Positions 1 to 7,656 are shown, numbered from the stretch's first letter. The stretch is DNA of 8,235 bases from JAWXBM01 sp964602895 (GCA_964602895.1 CAZRTG010000157.1:1-8235); one strand, 5' to 3'. Numbers and translations are program-made. The notes: a model not told the origin generated them from the sequence alone.

Positions 1-594
1 GTATTCCTCGCCATTGAGCATTTTGCGGATATTGCTGCGGTGGGTGAATACCATGAACAAGGCCAGGGCTATACCAAACAGCAAGTACTCACGCGGTGCC
101 TCCAGCCACAACAAAGAAGGAATGATACTGAGGCCCGCCAGGATGGTACCCAGACCCACCCAACCGGTGAATCCAATCACCACAAACCAGATCAGGAACA
201 TCAATGGCAAGCTCCCGGGTTGCAAAACCGCCAGCACACCAACGGCCGTGGCTGCACCCTTCCCGCCCCGAAATCCGTGCCAAACCGGATAGCAATGTCC
301 CAAAACGGCAGCAAAACCACAGCAAGCCGCCTGAACCGGCAGACTGATGGCACTTGCCAGCCCGGGAACCGGTACAAAAGGGATGACCCCGGCCGCAATC
401 GCGCCTTTGGCCACATCGATAACAGCGACCGCCAGGGCAAATTTTTTGCCCACACTGCGGAATGCATTGGTCCCACCGGCATTGCCACTGCCCATGGTAC
501 GGATATCGATCTGGCGTAAACGGCCCAGCATCAGGCTGCCGGATACCGAGCCAAGGGCATAAGCCAACAGGGATTTCAGGATGAGCAGTGTCAT
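1..594 (-). CDS. plsY: Glycerol-3-phosphate acyltransferase PlsY (acyl-phosphate dependent), 3' end cut by window
   Basis: This is an inner-membrane enzyme that transfers the acyl group of acyl-phosphate to glycerol-3-phosphate, making lysophosphatidic acid, the first committed phospholipid intermediate. The reading frame is open for 198 codons from the ATG at 594 and leaves the window at base 1 without a stop. The family is usually about 200 residues, so only the extreme C-terminus is missing. All three conserved PlsY motifs are visible. Motif 1 is GS at 15-16, then GRL at 24-26, then GSGNAGGTN at 35-43. Motif 2 is GH at 99-100, then GGKGAAT at 110-116. Motif 3 is HRSNI at 185-189, ending NGEE at 194-197. 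Hydrophobic segments lie between them, as expected for a multi-pass protein. The ribosome binding site is weak. The gene lies 66 bases downstream of, and co-directional with, the DAK2-DegV fusion gene, with no visible terminator between them, so co-transcription is likely. Identification is secure from the motifs. Confidence 0.95.
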   Translation of the reverse strand, partial: MTLLILKSLLAYALGSVSGSLMLGRLRQIDIRTMGSGNAGGTNAFRSVGKKFALAVAVIDVAKGAIAAGVIPFVPVPGLASAISLPVQAACCGFAAVLGHCYPVWHGFRGGKGAATAVGVLAVLQPGSLPLMFLIWFVVIGFTGWVGLGTILAGLSIIPSLLWLEAPREYLLFGIALALFMVFTHRSNIRKMLNGEEY

Positions 595-660
595 TTCAAG
601 CCAGCCTAACGCATTGCACGAAATCCAGCGCACTTTTCACCAGACAATGATACGGGGATT

Positions 661-2487
661 TCATGCTGCTGCGATATCGGGATGTGGAACAAATGCCAGG
701 ATCAGCCCACCCGGCCCCAGGTGCACGCCCAAGGCAGATCCCGCTTCGGTCAGGTGGCAGGAATGGATACGCGGGTGCCTGGCCAACACCGCACGGCGTA
801 CTTCCGCAGCACCTTGCGGGTCATTGGCATGGGCAATGATGATGCGGTATATCTGTTCGGGCTGCATGTGTTTCAAGGCGCTGGCCGCCAGCCGGGCCGG
901 TTGTGCGCCACGGCCCCGATGAAAACCTGCCAGGCCCAAAGTGCCTTTGCTTGTGGCGGTCAAAACCGGATTGAGGTGCAGAAGATCCGCCAACCATTTG
1001 ATCCAGGATTTGAGGCGACCGCCCTTTACGGCATAAGCCAGATCATTGGCCACCGCATAGACTTTGCATGCCGGACGCAACTCCAGCAATACCGCCTCAA
1101 TTTCTTCTGCTGACATGCCGTGCTCGGCGGCTTCTGCTGCAATGACGGCCAGTAAACCCTGACCAGCAGAAGCGCTCAGGCTGTCAAATATCCGTATTTT
1201 CCCTGTGGCCTGCCTGCCGGCTGCACTTCGGGCCGCTGAAGTGGTGCCGCTCAATTGACTTGAAATGCCAACCGAAACCACATCGTAATGGTGTGAGGTC
1301 AGCAAACCGTAAACCCGTGAAAAATCCTGCGCCGGCGGTTGGGAGGTCTTGGGGGCTTCCGGGCATTCCTGCAACAAACGGTAGAAATCTTCCGAACTCA
1401 AAGTGACCCGGTCCAGATATTCCTTTTCTCCAAAGCTGAGCCGGACCGGCACCACGTGGATGGACAGCCGGTCGATTTCGGCTGTGGGAATATCGGCGCC
1501 CGAATCCGTTACCACGGCGACTTTGCCGCTGTGATTCATCAAGCCGTGCTGGCGTTGCATATCATCGGCTTTTTGCTGGGTCACGTTACCGAAGGTCCCG
1601 GCCACAAGAAACACCTCGGATGGCTGGTTGACGTGGGTGTGCACCCGCAGCTTGTTGGCATTACCTGCCACCACCAGTGAACTGGAATCCAGTTTCAGCA
1701 TGGCCTCCATCACCGCATCCCGTTGCAGTTCTGATCCTTCGATCACACATTCGGTGCAATAGCGGTGCTCGCCCAATGCAAACTCCTGTGCAGAGAACGC
1801 ATCGCCTTCTGCCAATTCCGCAGGCACCTCATCCATACGGCCCGACTCAACATAAGCCCAAATGCCTTCGAGGAAATCCACAAAACCCTGGGCACCGGCA
1901 TCCACCACACCGGCCTGGCGCAGTACCGGCAACAAATTGGGGGTATTGGCCAAAGATTCACGCGCACGTTCCAGTCCGTGCTGCAGCAGCGATTTCAGAT
2001 CGGTCATGCCTGCTGCCGCCCGCTCCACCAGTTCAGTGGAAAAGTCTTCCAGCACCGTGGGCATGGTCCCGGCAACCGGACTGGACATGGCCTGCCAGGC
2101 CGAACGGGCACCGTTCGCTGCAGCCACCGGAAAATTTCCAGCCGTGAGCAATCGCTTGCCTGCCATGGATTCGCTGAAACCGTGTAAATACTGGGCCATG
2201 ATGGCGCCGGAATTACCTCTGGCCCCATCCAATGCGGCGTTGGCAATCAGACTCATCAACGCATCAACGCGTTCCTGCGGCTTGTGTTTGAGTGCATCGA
2301 GTATGGTTTTGAACGTAAAAGCCAGATTGGTGCCGGTATCGCCGTCGGGCACTGGGAAGACATTGATGCGATTGAGCAAGTCCCGACGCTGGAATACATG
2401 GGCAATGCCGGCCGCTATTACACGCGAAAGGCGCGGGCCATCCAAGTACGTAATCGGAGTGGGTGCGTGTCCCATAACGGGCCCCAT
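661..2487 (-). CDS. DAK2-DegV fusion protein, probable single-chain fatty acid kinase (FakA-FakB type)
   Basis: The predicted role is ATP-dependent phosphorylation of a bound fatty acid to acyl-phosphate. Numbering is from the ATG at 2487 (608 residues). Residues about 15-210 form a DAK2/DhaL kinase domain with the Mg-ATP motif FPVPDGDTGTN (44-54, Asp48 and Asp50) and GARGNSG (88-94). Residues about 230-310 match the FakA middle domain: Cys244 in HRYCTE plus His283 and His285 in RVHTH, equivalent to the metal-binding Cys/His/His known in FakA. From about 322 to the end is a DegV/FakB lipid-binding domain: DSGAD (328-332), TSQP (381-384), GISSQLSGT (407-415), KGGR (488-491) and HLGPGG (589-594). 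In classical systems FakA and FakB are separate proteins. The start is uncertain. An in-frame GTG at 2523 and an ATG at 2475 are alternatives. The ATG at 2487 has GAAAG six bases upstream, and homologues usually begin shortly before YLDGPRL. The downstream plsY gene consumes acyl-phosphate, which supports the assignment. Catalytic activity is inferred. Confidence 0.88.
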   Translation of the reverse strand: MGPVMGHAPTPITYLDGPRLSRVIAAGIAHVFQRRDLLNRINVFPVPDGDTGTNLAFTFKTILDALKHKPQERVDALMSLIANAALDGARGNSGAIMAQYLHGFSESMAGKRLLTAGNFPVAAANGARSAWQAMSSPVAGTMPTVLEDFSTELVERAAAGMTDLKSLLQHGLERARESLANTPNLLPVLRQAGVVDAGAQGFVDFLEGIWAYVESGRMDEVPAELAEGDAFSAQEFALGEHRYCTECVIEGSELQRDAVMEAMLKLDSSSLVVAGNANKLRVHTHVNQPSEVFLVAGTFGNVTQQKADDMQRQHGLMNHSGKVAVVTDSGADIPTAEIDRLSIHVVPVRLSFGEKEYLDRVTLSSEDFYRLLQECPEAPKTSQPPAQDFSRVYGLLTSHHYDVVSVGISSQLSGTTSAARSAAGRQATGKIRIFDSLSASAGQGLLAVIAAEAAEHGMSAEEIEAVLLELRPACKVYAVANDLAYAVKGGRLKSWIKWLADLLHLNPVLTATSKGTLGLAGFHRGRGAQPARLAASALKHMQPEQIYRIIIAHANDPQGAAEVRRAVLARHPRIHSCHLTEAGSALGVHLGPGGLILAFVPHPDIAAA

Positions 2488-2530
2488 AGCAGTCTTTCGG
2501 TACAAACTTCGCGAGTTTAACACGCGCTAA

Positions 2531-2592
2531 TGCCTGCTATTGCCTGCAACTTCGGCGACCGGCCTTGGCGAATTTCTGCAGCTTTTGGCGAA
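2531..2592. repeat. Helically phased short direct repeats in the divergent intergenic region
   Basis: TGCCTGC occurs at 2531-2537 and again at 2541-2547, exactly 10 bases apart. TTGGCGAA occurs at 2565-2572 and 2585-2592, exactly 20 bases apart, with a related TTCGGCGA at 2551-2558. Spacings of one and two helical turns would put the copies on the same face of the DNA, as at tandem regulator sites. The repeats lie just upstream of the DAK2-DegV gene, and also upstream of the PspC-like gene. No known regulator motif is recognised. The repeats are seen directly; a regulatory role is inference. Confidence 0.4.
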
Positions 2593-2593
2593 A

Positions 2594-2640
2594 CTTGCCT
2601 TTGATTTTTTATAAACAGGCAAGCAACCCGGGTTTAAACC
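2594..2640. promoter_or_regulatory. Nested dyads: possible regulator or enhancer-binding sites
   Basis: A perfect 7-base inverted repeat, CTTGCCT (2594-2600) and AGGCAAG (2617-2623), encloses an AT-rich 16-base core containing TTTTTTATAAA. It is followed at once by two overlapping perfect 10-base palindromes, AACCCGGGTT (2625-2634) and GGTTTAAACC (2631-2640). Relative to the start point predicted from the sigma-54-like element (about 2691), the first dyad is centred near -82, a usual distance for a bacterial enhancer-binding protein such as PspF. It could equally serve the divergent DAK2-DegV gene. The binding protein is unknown. Confidence 0.4.
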
Positions 2641-2663
2641 TGTGACTTCAGGCCCATGCTTGT

Positions 2664-2680
2664 CTGGCATGAATCCTGCA
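2664..2680 (+). promoter_or_regulatory. Putative sigma-54 (RpoN) -24/-12 promoter for the PspC-like gene
   Basis: The 17 bases CTGGCATGAATCCTGCA fit the RpoN consensus YTGGCACGRNNNTTGCW at all defined positions except two: T for C after GGCA, and C for the first T of TTGC. The essential GG (2666-2667) and GC (2678-2679) are separated by exactly 10 bases. Transcription would begin near 2691, about 22 bases before the AGGGAG ribosome binding site and about 36 before the ATG at 2727. RpoN promoters need an enhancer-binding activator; the phage shock regulon is the classical case (PspF). No convincing sigma-70 promoter was found closer to the gene. Confidence 0.5.
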
Positions 2681-2726
2681 TCCTTTGTATTAATTATTGG
2701 CCAAACCAAACCAGGGAGTTTTGACC

Positions 2727-3059
2727 ATGTCGACTGACCGCATCATGCAGGAAATCCGCGAAGCACTGGAAGGCCGTCCCGGCCAACCCATCGTTTTGGG
2801 TGTGTGCAATACGATTGCCCGGAAAATGGGCTGGCAAACCTGGTGCGTGCGCCTGGCCACCCTCGTCCTGGCGTTGTTTTTTACCGCAATCACCCTGGTC
2901 GCCTACGTGATCGCAGGCCTGCTGCTGAAAGAAACCGAAACACGTACACGGGGCTTCTTTGCCGGGCTGGCCATCATCACCCGGGAATGGTTTGAAAAGA
3001 TTACCAGCTCGCTGAGTCGGGCCTTCTGCTCCGATCGTTCCGACTATCGCGGTTACTGA
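2727..3059 (+). CDS. Small PspC-domain inner-membrane protein
   Basis: This is a 110-residue protein that resembles a stand-alone PspC domain, the fold of the phage shock protein C envelope-stress sensor. The pattern PIVLGVCNTIARKMGW (21-36) followed by VR (41-42) and a long hydrophobic stretch (about 43-67, ending AYVIAGLLL) matches the PspC signature in which a GVC-G-A-gW segment precedes the membrane helix. The tail (about 68-110) is polar and charged and would face the cytoplasm or periplasm. The start is well supported: AGGGAG at 2713-2718 lies 8 bases before the ATG. The gene is not beside pspA or pspB here, so it should be called a PspC-domain protein and not PspC itself. A sigma-54-like promoter lies upstream, which would suit a phage-shock-type response. 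It is transcribed divergently from the DAK2-DegV gene and converges on the glutaredoxin-like gene with an 18-base gap. Its function is not established. Confidence 0.85.
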   Translation: MSTDRIMQEIREALEGRPGQPIVLGVCNTIARKMGWQTWCVRLATLVLALFFTAITLVAYVIAGLLLKETETRTRGFFAGLAIITREWFEKITSSLSRAFCSDRSDYRGY

Positions 3060-3077
3060 GTTTGTTTGGCCGACCGC

Positions 3078-3320
3078 CTAAATCTCCAACTGCAGAAAAT
3101 CCTGCAGTGTTACCGGGTCGAACGGCCAGAATAATTCACGATTGACATCAGCGCGGTAGAGCACGGGAATGTGGTTGCCATATTTGCGTATCAATTCCAG
3201 ATCCGTATCGATATCCATCGACTGCCAACGGATACCGCATTCTTCCAGTAATTGTGCTGCTACCTCACAGAGGTGGCAATCGGATCGGGTGTAGAGCGTT
3301 ACTGCAGTTGCTTGTGTCAT
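3078..3320 (-). CDS. Glutaredoxin-like thiol-disulfide protein (DUF836-type)
   Basis: This is an 80-residue thioredoxin-fold protein. It begins with a beta-strand, VTLYTRSDCHLC, carrying a CxxC motif (Cys15-His-Leu-Cys18) at the start of the first helix. IPV at 51-53 supplies the cis-proline loop that normally faces the CxxC in glutaredoxins. The C-terminal segment FDPVTLQDFLQ fits the final helix. The length and the DCHLC motif match the short glutaredoxin-like proteins of proteobacteria (DUF836) and not classical GrxA or GrxC. A cytoplasmic dithiol reduction or disulfide-sensing role is likely, but the partner is unknown. The ATG at 3320 is preceded by CAGGAA about 10 bases upstream. The gene is divergent from sdaA, sharing the 131-base interval 3321-3451, and converges on the PspC-like gene. 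That interval holds a direct repeat AATTCCGG at 3342-3349 and 3359-3366, but no promoter I would defend. Confidence 0.88.
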   Translation of the reverse strand: MTQATAVTLYTRSDCHLCEVAAQLLEECGIRWQSMDIDTDLELIRKYGNHIPVLYRADVNRELFWPFDPVTLQDFLQLEI

Positions 3321-3451
3321 CAGCGGCCATTCCTGTTCAATAATTCCGGCAATTGCGAAATTCCGGACTCCGAAATGATACCCTGAGCAGCACAGTATCG
3401 GGACTTAAATTTCCCGCAACCCGGATTCACCTACGGCAGGAAGACGACAAC

Positions 3452-4818
<1,367 letters not shown>

Positions 4819-4825
<7 letters not shown>

Positions 4826-5805
4826 ATATGTCAGAAACCAAGGGTTGGTCATTACGCAAAAACGCCATGCTGTCAGGCGTGGCGCTGGTGTGCGCTGTAC
4901 TGCTGTGCTCGGCGTTGCAGGCTGGCAATATCTACAAGTTCCAGGACCAGGACGGCATCTGGCACTTCACCGATCGCAAGCCGGATGAAGGCCAGGCCTT
5001 CGATACCGTTTACATGCAGAAAGAGGCTGAAGCGCGCATCAAATTGCGTCGCGAAGGCACAGAGGCTAACCCGGTTTATTTGCTTTTCAACGATTTCTGG
5101 GGACCGGTGGAGGTGGAGTTCAGCCTGTCCAATGCCGTGAACGTCATCACCGAACCCGATTTGCCGGCACGCTTCGTCATTCCACGCCAAACCGAACAGG
5201 CACTGGTAGGCCTGGGCTCGCTGGACCCAAAGCAGGGCTTCAGCTACAGCATCCACCTCAATTCAGTGCCCGGCCCTCCGGTTCCACAACGGGTGCAGAA
5301 TGCCGTGCTGTATCCGCCTTTCCCGGCGGGTGAATCCTATCCCGTCAGCCAGGGCTTTAAAGGCACGCACACTCACAACAGTGCCGATAGCGAATACGCG
5401 CTGGATATTGTGATGCCGGTGGGCACGACCATACTGGCGGCCAAAGCCGGTGTGGTCATGGACATCGAAGAAAATTTCAACAAGGGTGGCACTGATCTGA
5501 AAAAATTTGTCGACAAGGCCAACCATGTGCGAATTCTGCATGAAGATGGCACCATGACAGTCTATGCGCATCTTGATCTGGCCAGCGTGACCGTACGCCG
5601 TGGCGCTCGCGTTAAAGCCGGCCAGCGCATTGCCCGCTCCGGCAATACCGGTTTCAGCTCCGGGCCGCATTTGCACTTTGCCCTGCAGCAAAATATCGGC
5701 ATGCAACTGGTTTCACTGCCCTTCAGTTTTCAGGCAGCAGACGGCAGCCTGTTCAAACCACAGGAAAACCAGTTTCTCGAAGGCACCCAAACCGCTTCTT
5801 ACTGA
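4819..5805 (+). CDS. Secreted M23 family metallopeptidase with N-terminal DUF4124 domain
   Basis: This is a probable periplasmic peptidoglycan endopeptidase of 328 residues. Residues 1-36 form a signal peptide: a basic n-region with RK at 13-14, a hydrophobic core from about 17 to 31, and a likely cleavage ALQA|GN after 36. A DUF4124 segment follows (NIYKFQDQDGIWHFTDRKP, about 37-55). A linker or beta domain runs to about 165, and the LytM/M23 domain from about 170 to 300. Its zinc and catalytic residues are His184 or His186, Asp196 in YALDIVMP, His251 in YAHL, and His284 and His286 in HLH. The first histidine is 10 to 12 residues from the aspartate and not the usual four; this occurs in a known M23 subgroup with a YAxD motif. 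ATG 4819 overlaps the sdaA end by 7 bases; ATG 4828, two bases after the sdaA stop, is an equally possible start. Neither has a clear ribosome binding site, which suggests translational coupling. There is no functional link to serine metabolism that I can see. Confidence 0.9.
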
Positions 5806-5817
5806 TCAGACTCTGAT
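5805..5817. promoter_or_regulatory. Perfect 13-base dyad at the -35 region of the prfC promoter
   Basis: ATCAGA-C-TCTGAT is a perfect inverted repeat with a single central base, beginning at the last base of the M23 peptidase stop codon. The one-base centre cannot form an RNA hairpin loop of full stem length, so a protein-binding DNA site is more plausible. It covers the -35 position of the extended -10 promoter that follows. The dyad is seen directly; an operator role is inference. Confidence 0.3.
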
Positions 5818-5827
5818 GGTTGGGCTC

Positions 5828-5836
5828 TGTTAGAAT
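5828..5836 (+). promoter_or_regulatory. Probable extended -10 promoter for prfC
   Basis: TGT followed by TAGAAT forms an extended -10 element (TGn plus five of six TATAAT positions). There is no good -35 hexamer at 17 bases upstream, which is tolerated with an extended -10. Transcription would start near 5843 and give a leader of about 89 bases before the prfC ATG. A separate promoter is reasonable because the gap from the M23 gene is 126 bases. Confidence 0.4.
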
Positions 5837-5852
5837 GACGGGCTTTTTCCGC

Positions 5853-5882
5853 CAGGCGCCGATTGATTGAAACGGGTGCCTG
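5853..5882 (+). other. Potential hairpin in the prfC leader
   Basis: CAGGCGCC (5853-5860) can pair with GGTGCCTG (5875-5882) through 8 base pairs including one G-U, enclosing a 14-base loop. The 3' arm overlaps the first copy of a direct repeat CCTGAAAC (5879-5886 and 5892-5899). It ends 49 bases before the prfC start codon and has no T-run, so it is not a terminator. Its role, if any, is unknown. Confidence 0.3.
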
Positions 5883-5931
5883 AAACAATTACCTGAAACC
5901 GCGGCCGAAACTACGGCTCGAAAAACCCAAC

Positions 5932-7533
5932 ATGTCCAAAATTCAAAAAGAACGCGACCGGCGTCGTACCTTTGCCATCATCTCGCATCCGGATGCCGGT
6001 AAGACCACCATCACCGAAAAGCTGTTGTTGTTCGGCGGTGCCATCCAGATGGCCGGTGCGGTCAAGGCCAAGCGGGCTACCCGGCATGCCACTTCCGACT
6101 GGATGAAGCTGGAGCAGGAGCGCGGTATTTCCGTGACCAGTTCGGTGATGCAGTTCGAATACCAGGGCAAGGTGGTCAACCTGCTGGATACCCCCGGACA
6201 CGCAGACTTTTCCGAAGACACTTATCGCACACTGACGGCAGTGGACTCAGCCCTGATGGTGATTGACTGTGCCAAGGGTGTGGAAGAGCGCACCATCAAA
6301 TTGATGGAAGTGTGCCGGCTGCGCCAGACACCTATTTTTACCTTTATCAACAAGCTGGATCGCGAAGGCCGTGACCCGGTGGAATTGCTGGATGAAGTCG
6401 AGGATGTACTGGGCATCCAGTGTGCGCCGGTCACCTGGCCCATCGGCATGGGGCAGCGTCTCAAAGGCGTCTATCATTTGCTGAATGACGAGGTATTGCT
6501 GTACGACTCCGGCAAGAATTATGTCACCCAGCAGGCCAAGGTCATCAAGGGTCTGGACAACCCGGAACTGGATACGGTGCTGGGGCGCGATGCAGCCGAG
6601 TTTCGCGAGGAAATCGAACTGGTCAGGGGCGCCAGTCATCCCTTCGACCCGGCCGCATATCTGGCCGGAGAACAGAGTCCGGTATTTTTCGGCTCTGCCA
6701 TCAACAATTTTGGCGTCACACCCTTGCTGGACGCTTTTGTACAACATGCACCGGCGCCCGGCTCGCGTGCCACCACGGGCAGAACGGTAGATAGTGATGA
6801 AACCGCACTGACCGGCTTTGTTTTCAAAATCCAGGCCAACATGGATCCCTTACATCGTGATCGCATCGCCTTTATGCGTATCTGCTCGGGGCATTTCCAA
6901 CGCGGCATGAAAATGCACCACGTACGGCTGGGCAAGGACATCAAGTCCACCAACGCCCTGACGTTTCTGGCGCAGGAACGTGAGCATGTGGAAGACGCCT
7001 GGCCAGGCGATATCATAGGCCTGCACAACCACGGCACTATCGGCATTGGCGACACTTTTACTGAAGGTGAAGCCCTGCAGTTCACCGGTATTCCCAATTT
7101 TGCCCCGGAGTTGTTCCGCCGGGCGCGCTTGCGCGACCCGCTGAAAATGAAACAACTGCAAAAAGGCCTGGAACAATTATCGGAAGAAGGTGCAACACAG
7201 TTTTTCAGGCCGTTGAACAACAACGACCTGATTTTGGGAGCCGTGGGCATATTGCAATTCGATGTAGTGGCCTATCGCCTTAAAAACGAATACAACGTGG
7301 ATGCCTTTTTTGAAAACGTCAACATCCACACAGCGCGCTGGGTGAGTTGCGACAATGCCCGCAAACTGGAGGATTTCTGCCGTCAGTTGGAGCTCAATCT
7401 GGCCCTGGATGCGGCTGGGCAGATGGTGTATCTGGCGCCCACCCGGGTTAACCTGCAGCTCACCATGGAGCGCTGGCCGGATATCAAATTCTCTGCCACG
7501 CGTGAAACGCTGATATTTGCCGACGGGTCGTAG
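5932..7533 (+). CDS. prfC: Peptide chain release factor 3 (RF3)
   Basis: This is a translational GTPase that removes RF1 or RF2 from the ribosome after peptide release. The protein has 533 residues, similar to E. coli RF3 (529). The GTP-binding domain shows G1 SHPDAGKTT (18-26), G2 around RGISVTSS (64-71), G3 DTPGH (86-90) and G4 NKLD (140-143). RF3-specific sequence includes KAKRATRHATSDWMKLEQERGIS (residues 45-67). The C-terminal half follows the RF3 pattern, including the GDTFTEGE and FAPELFRRARLRDPLKMKQL regions and the closing ERWPDIKFSATRE. The start at 5932 gives the usual MSKIQKERDRRRTFAIISHPDAGKTT beginning (26 residues), although no clear Shine-Dalgarno sequence precedes it. The gene follows the M23 gene on the same strand after 126 bases and probably has its own promoter. 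A cluster of hairpins begins four bases after the stop codon. Identification is secure. Confidence 0.97.
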   Translation: MSKIQKERDRRRTFAIISHPDAGKTTITEKLLLFGGAIQMAGAVKAKRATRHATSDWMKLEQERGISVTSSVMQFEYQGKVVNLLDTPGHADFSEDTYRTLTAVDSALMVIDCAKGVEERTIKLMEVCRLRQTPIFTFINKLDREGRDPVELLDEVEDVLGIQCAPVTWPIGMGQRLKGVYHLLNDEVLLYDSGKNYVTQQAKVIKGLDNPELDTVLGRDAAEFREEIELVRGASHPFDPAAYLAGEQSPVFFGSAINNFGVTPLLDAFVQHAPAPGSRATTGRTVDSDETALTGFVFKIQANMDPLHRDRIAFMRICSGHFQRGMKMHHVRLGKDIKSTNALTFLAQEREHVEDAWPGDIIGLHNHGTIGIGDTFTEGEALQFTGIPNFAPELFRRARLRDPLKMKQLQKGLEQLSEEGATQFFRPLNNNDLILGAVGILQFDVVAYRLKNEYNVDAFFENVNIHTARWVSCDNARKLEDFCRQLELNLALDAAGQMVYLAPTRVNLQLTMERWPDIKFSATRETLIFADGS

Positions 7534-7537
7534 AAAG

Positions 7538-7656
7538 GTGCTGAATAAATCCATCCTGGATTTCTCAGCACACGGAAATCGAAAAACGTGGTTTTCAATT
7601 TCCTTCATTTTCAATGAAATGCTTTCATTGAAAATGGCGACACAGCCCTGTGTCGC
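7538..7656. repeat. Cluster of four adjacent hairpins downstream of prfC
   Basis: Four inverted repeats stand almost end to end in 119 bases. H1 (7538-7571) pairs GTGCTGA with TCAGCAC and, inside a small bulge, AAATCCA with TGGATTT around a TCC loop. H2 (7574-7603) pairs GGAAAT with ATTTCC and, after one C/A mismatch, GAAAA with TTTTC around a six-base loop. H3 (7606-7636) is a perfect 14-base-pair stem, CATTTTCAATGAAA with TTTCATTGAAAATG, around TGC. H4 (7637-7656) is a perfect 8-base-pair stem, GCGACACA with TGTGTCGC, around GCCC. None is followed by a T-run, so a standard Rho-independent terminator is not supported. CGTAG occurs just before H1 (7529-7533) and at the end of H4 (7656-7660). 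The layout resembles a REP/BIME-type or miniature mobile palindromic element. Effects on mRNA stability or Rho-dependent termination are possible. No coding potential is seen. Confidence 0.7.

Noticed and set aside
40..519. A 159-codon open frame on the plus strand opposite plsY
   Set aside because: The product is a hydrophilic low-complexity sequence, and the minus strand encodes all three PlsY motifs.
1862..2530. A 222-codon open frame on the plus strand opposite the DAK2-DegV gene
   Set aside because: Its translation has no recognisable domain and it lies fully antisense to a gene with intact family motifs; long antisense frames are common where codon bias is strong.
2545..2560. A sigma-54-like site on the minus strand pointing to the DAK2-DegV gene
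   Set aside because: TTGCA is present, but the invariant GG of the -24 element reads GT and several other positions fail.
2585..2615. TTGGCG and TATAAA as a sigma-70 promoter on the plus strand
   Set aside because: The spacer is 19 bases and the site would leave a leader of about 100 bases across several dyads; the sigma-54-like element fits the gene better.
7538..7571. First hairpin after prfC as a Rho-independent terminator
   Set aside because: The stem is followed by ACGGAAATCG and not a T-run on either strand, so the canonical form is absent.
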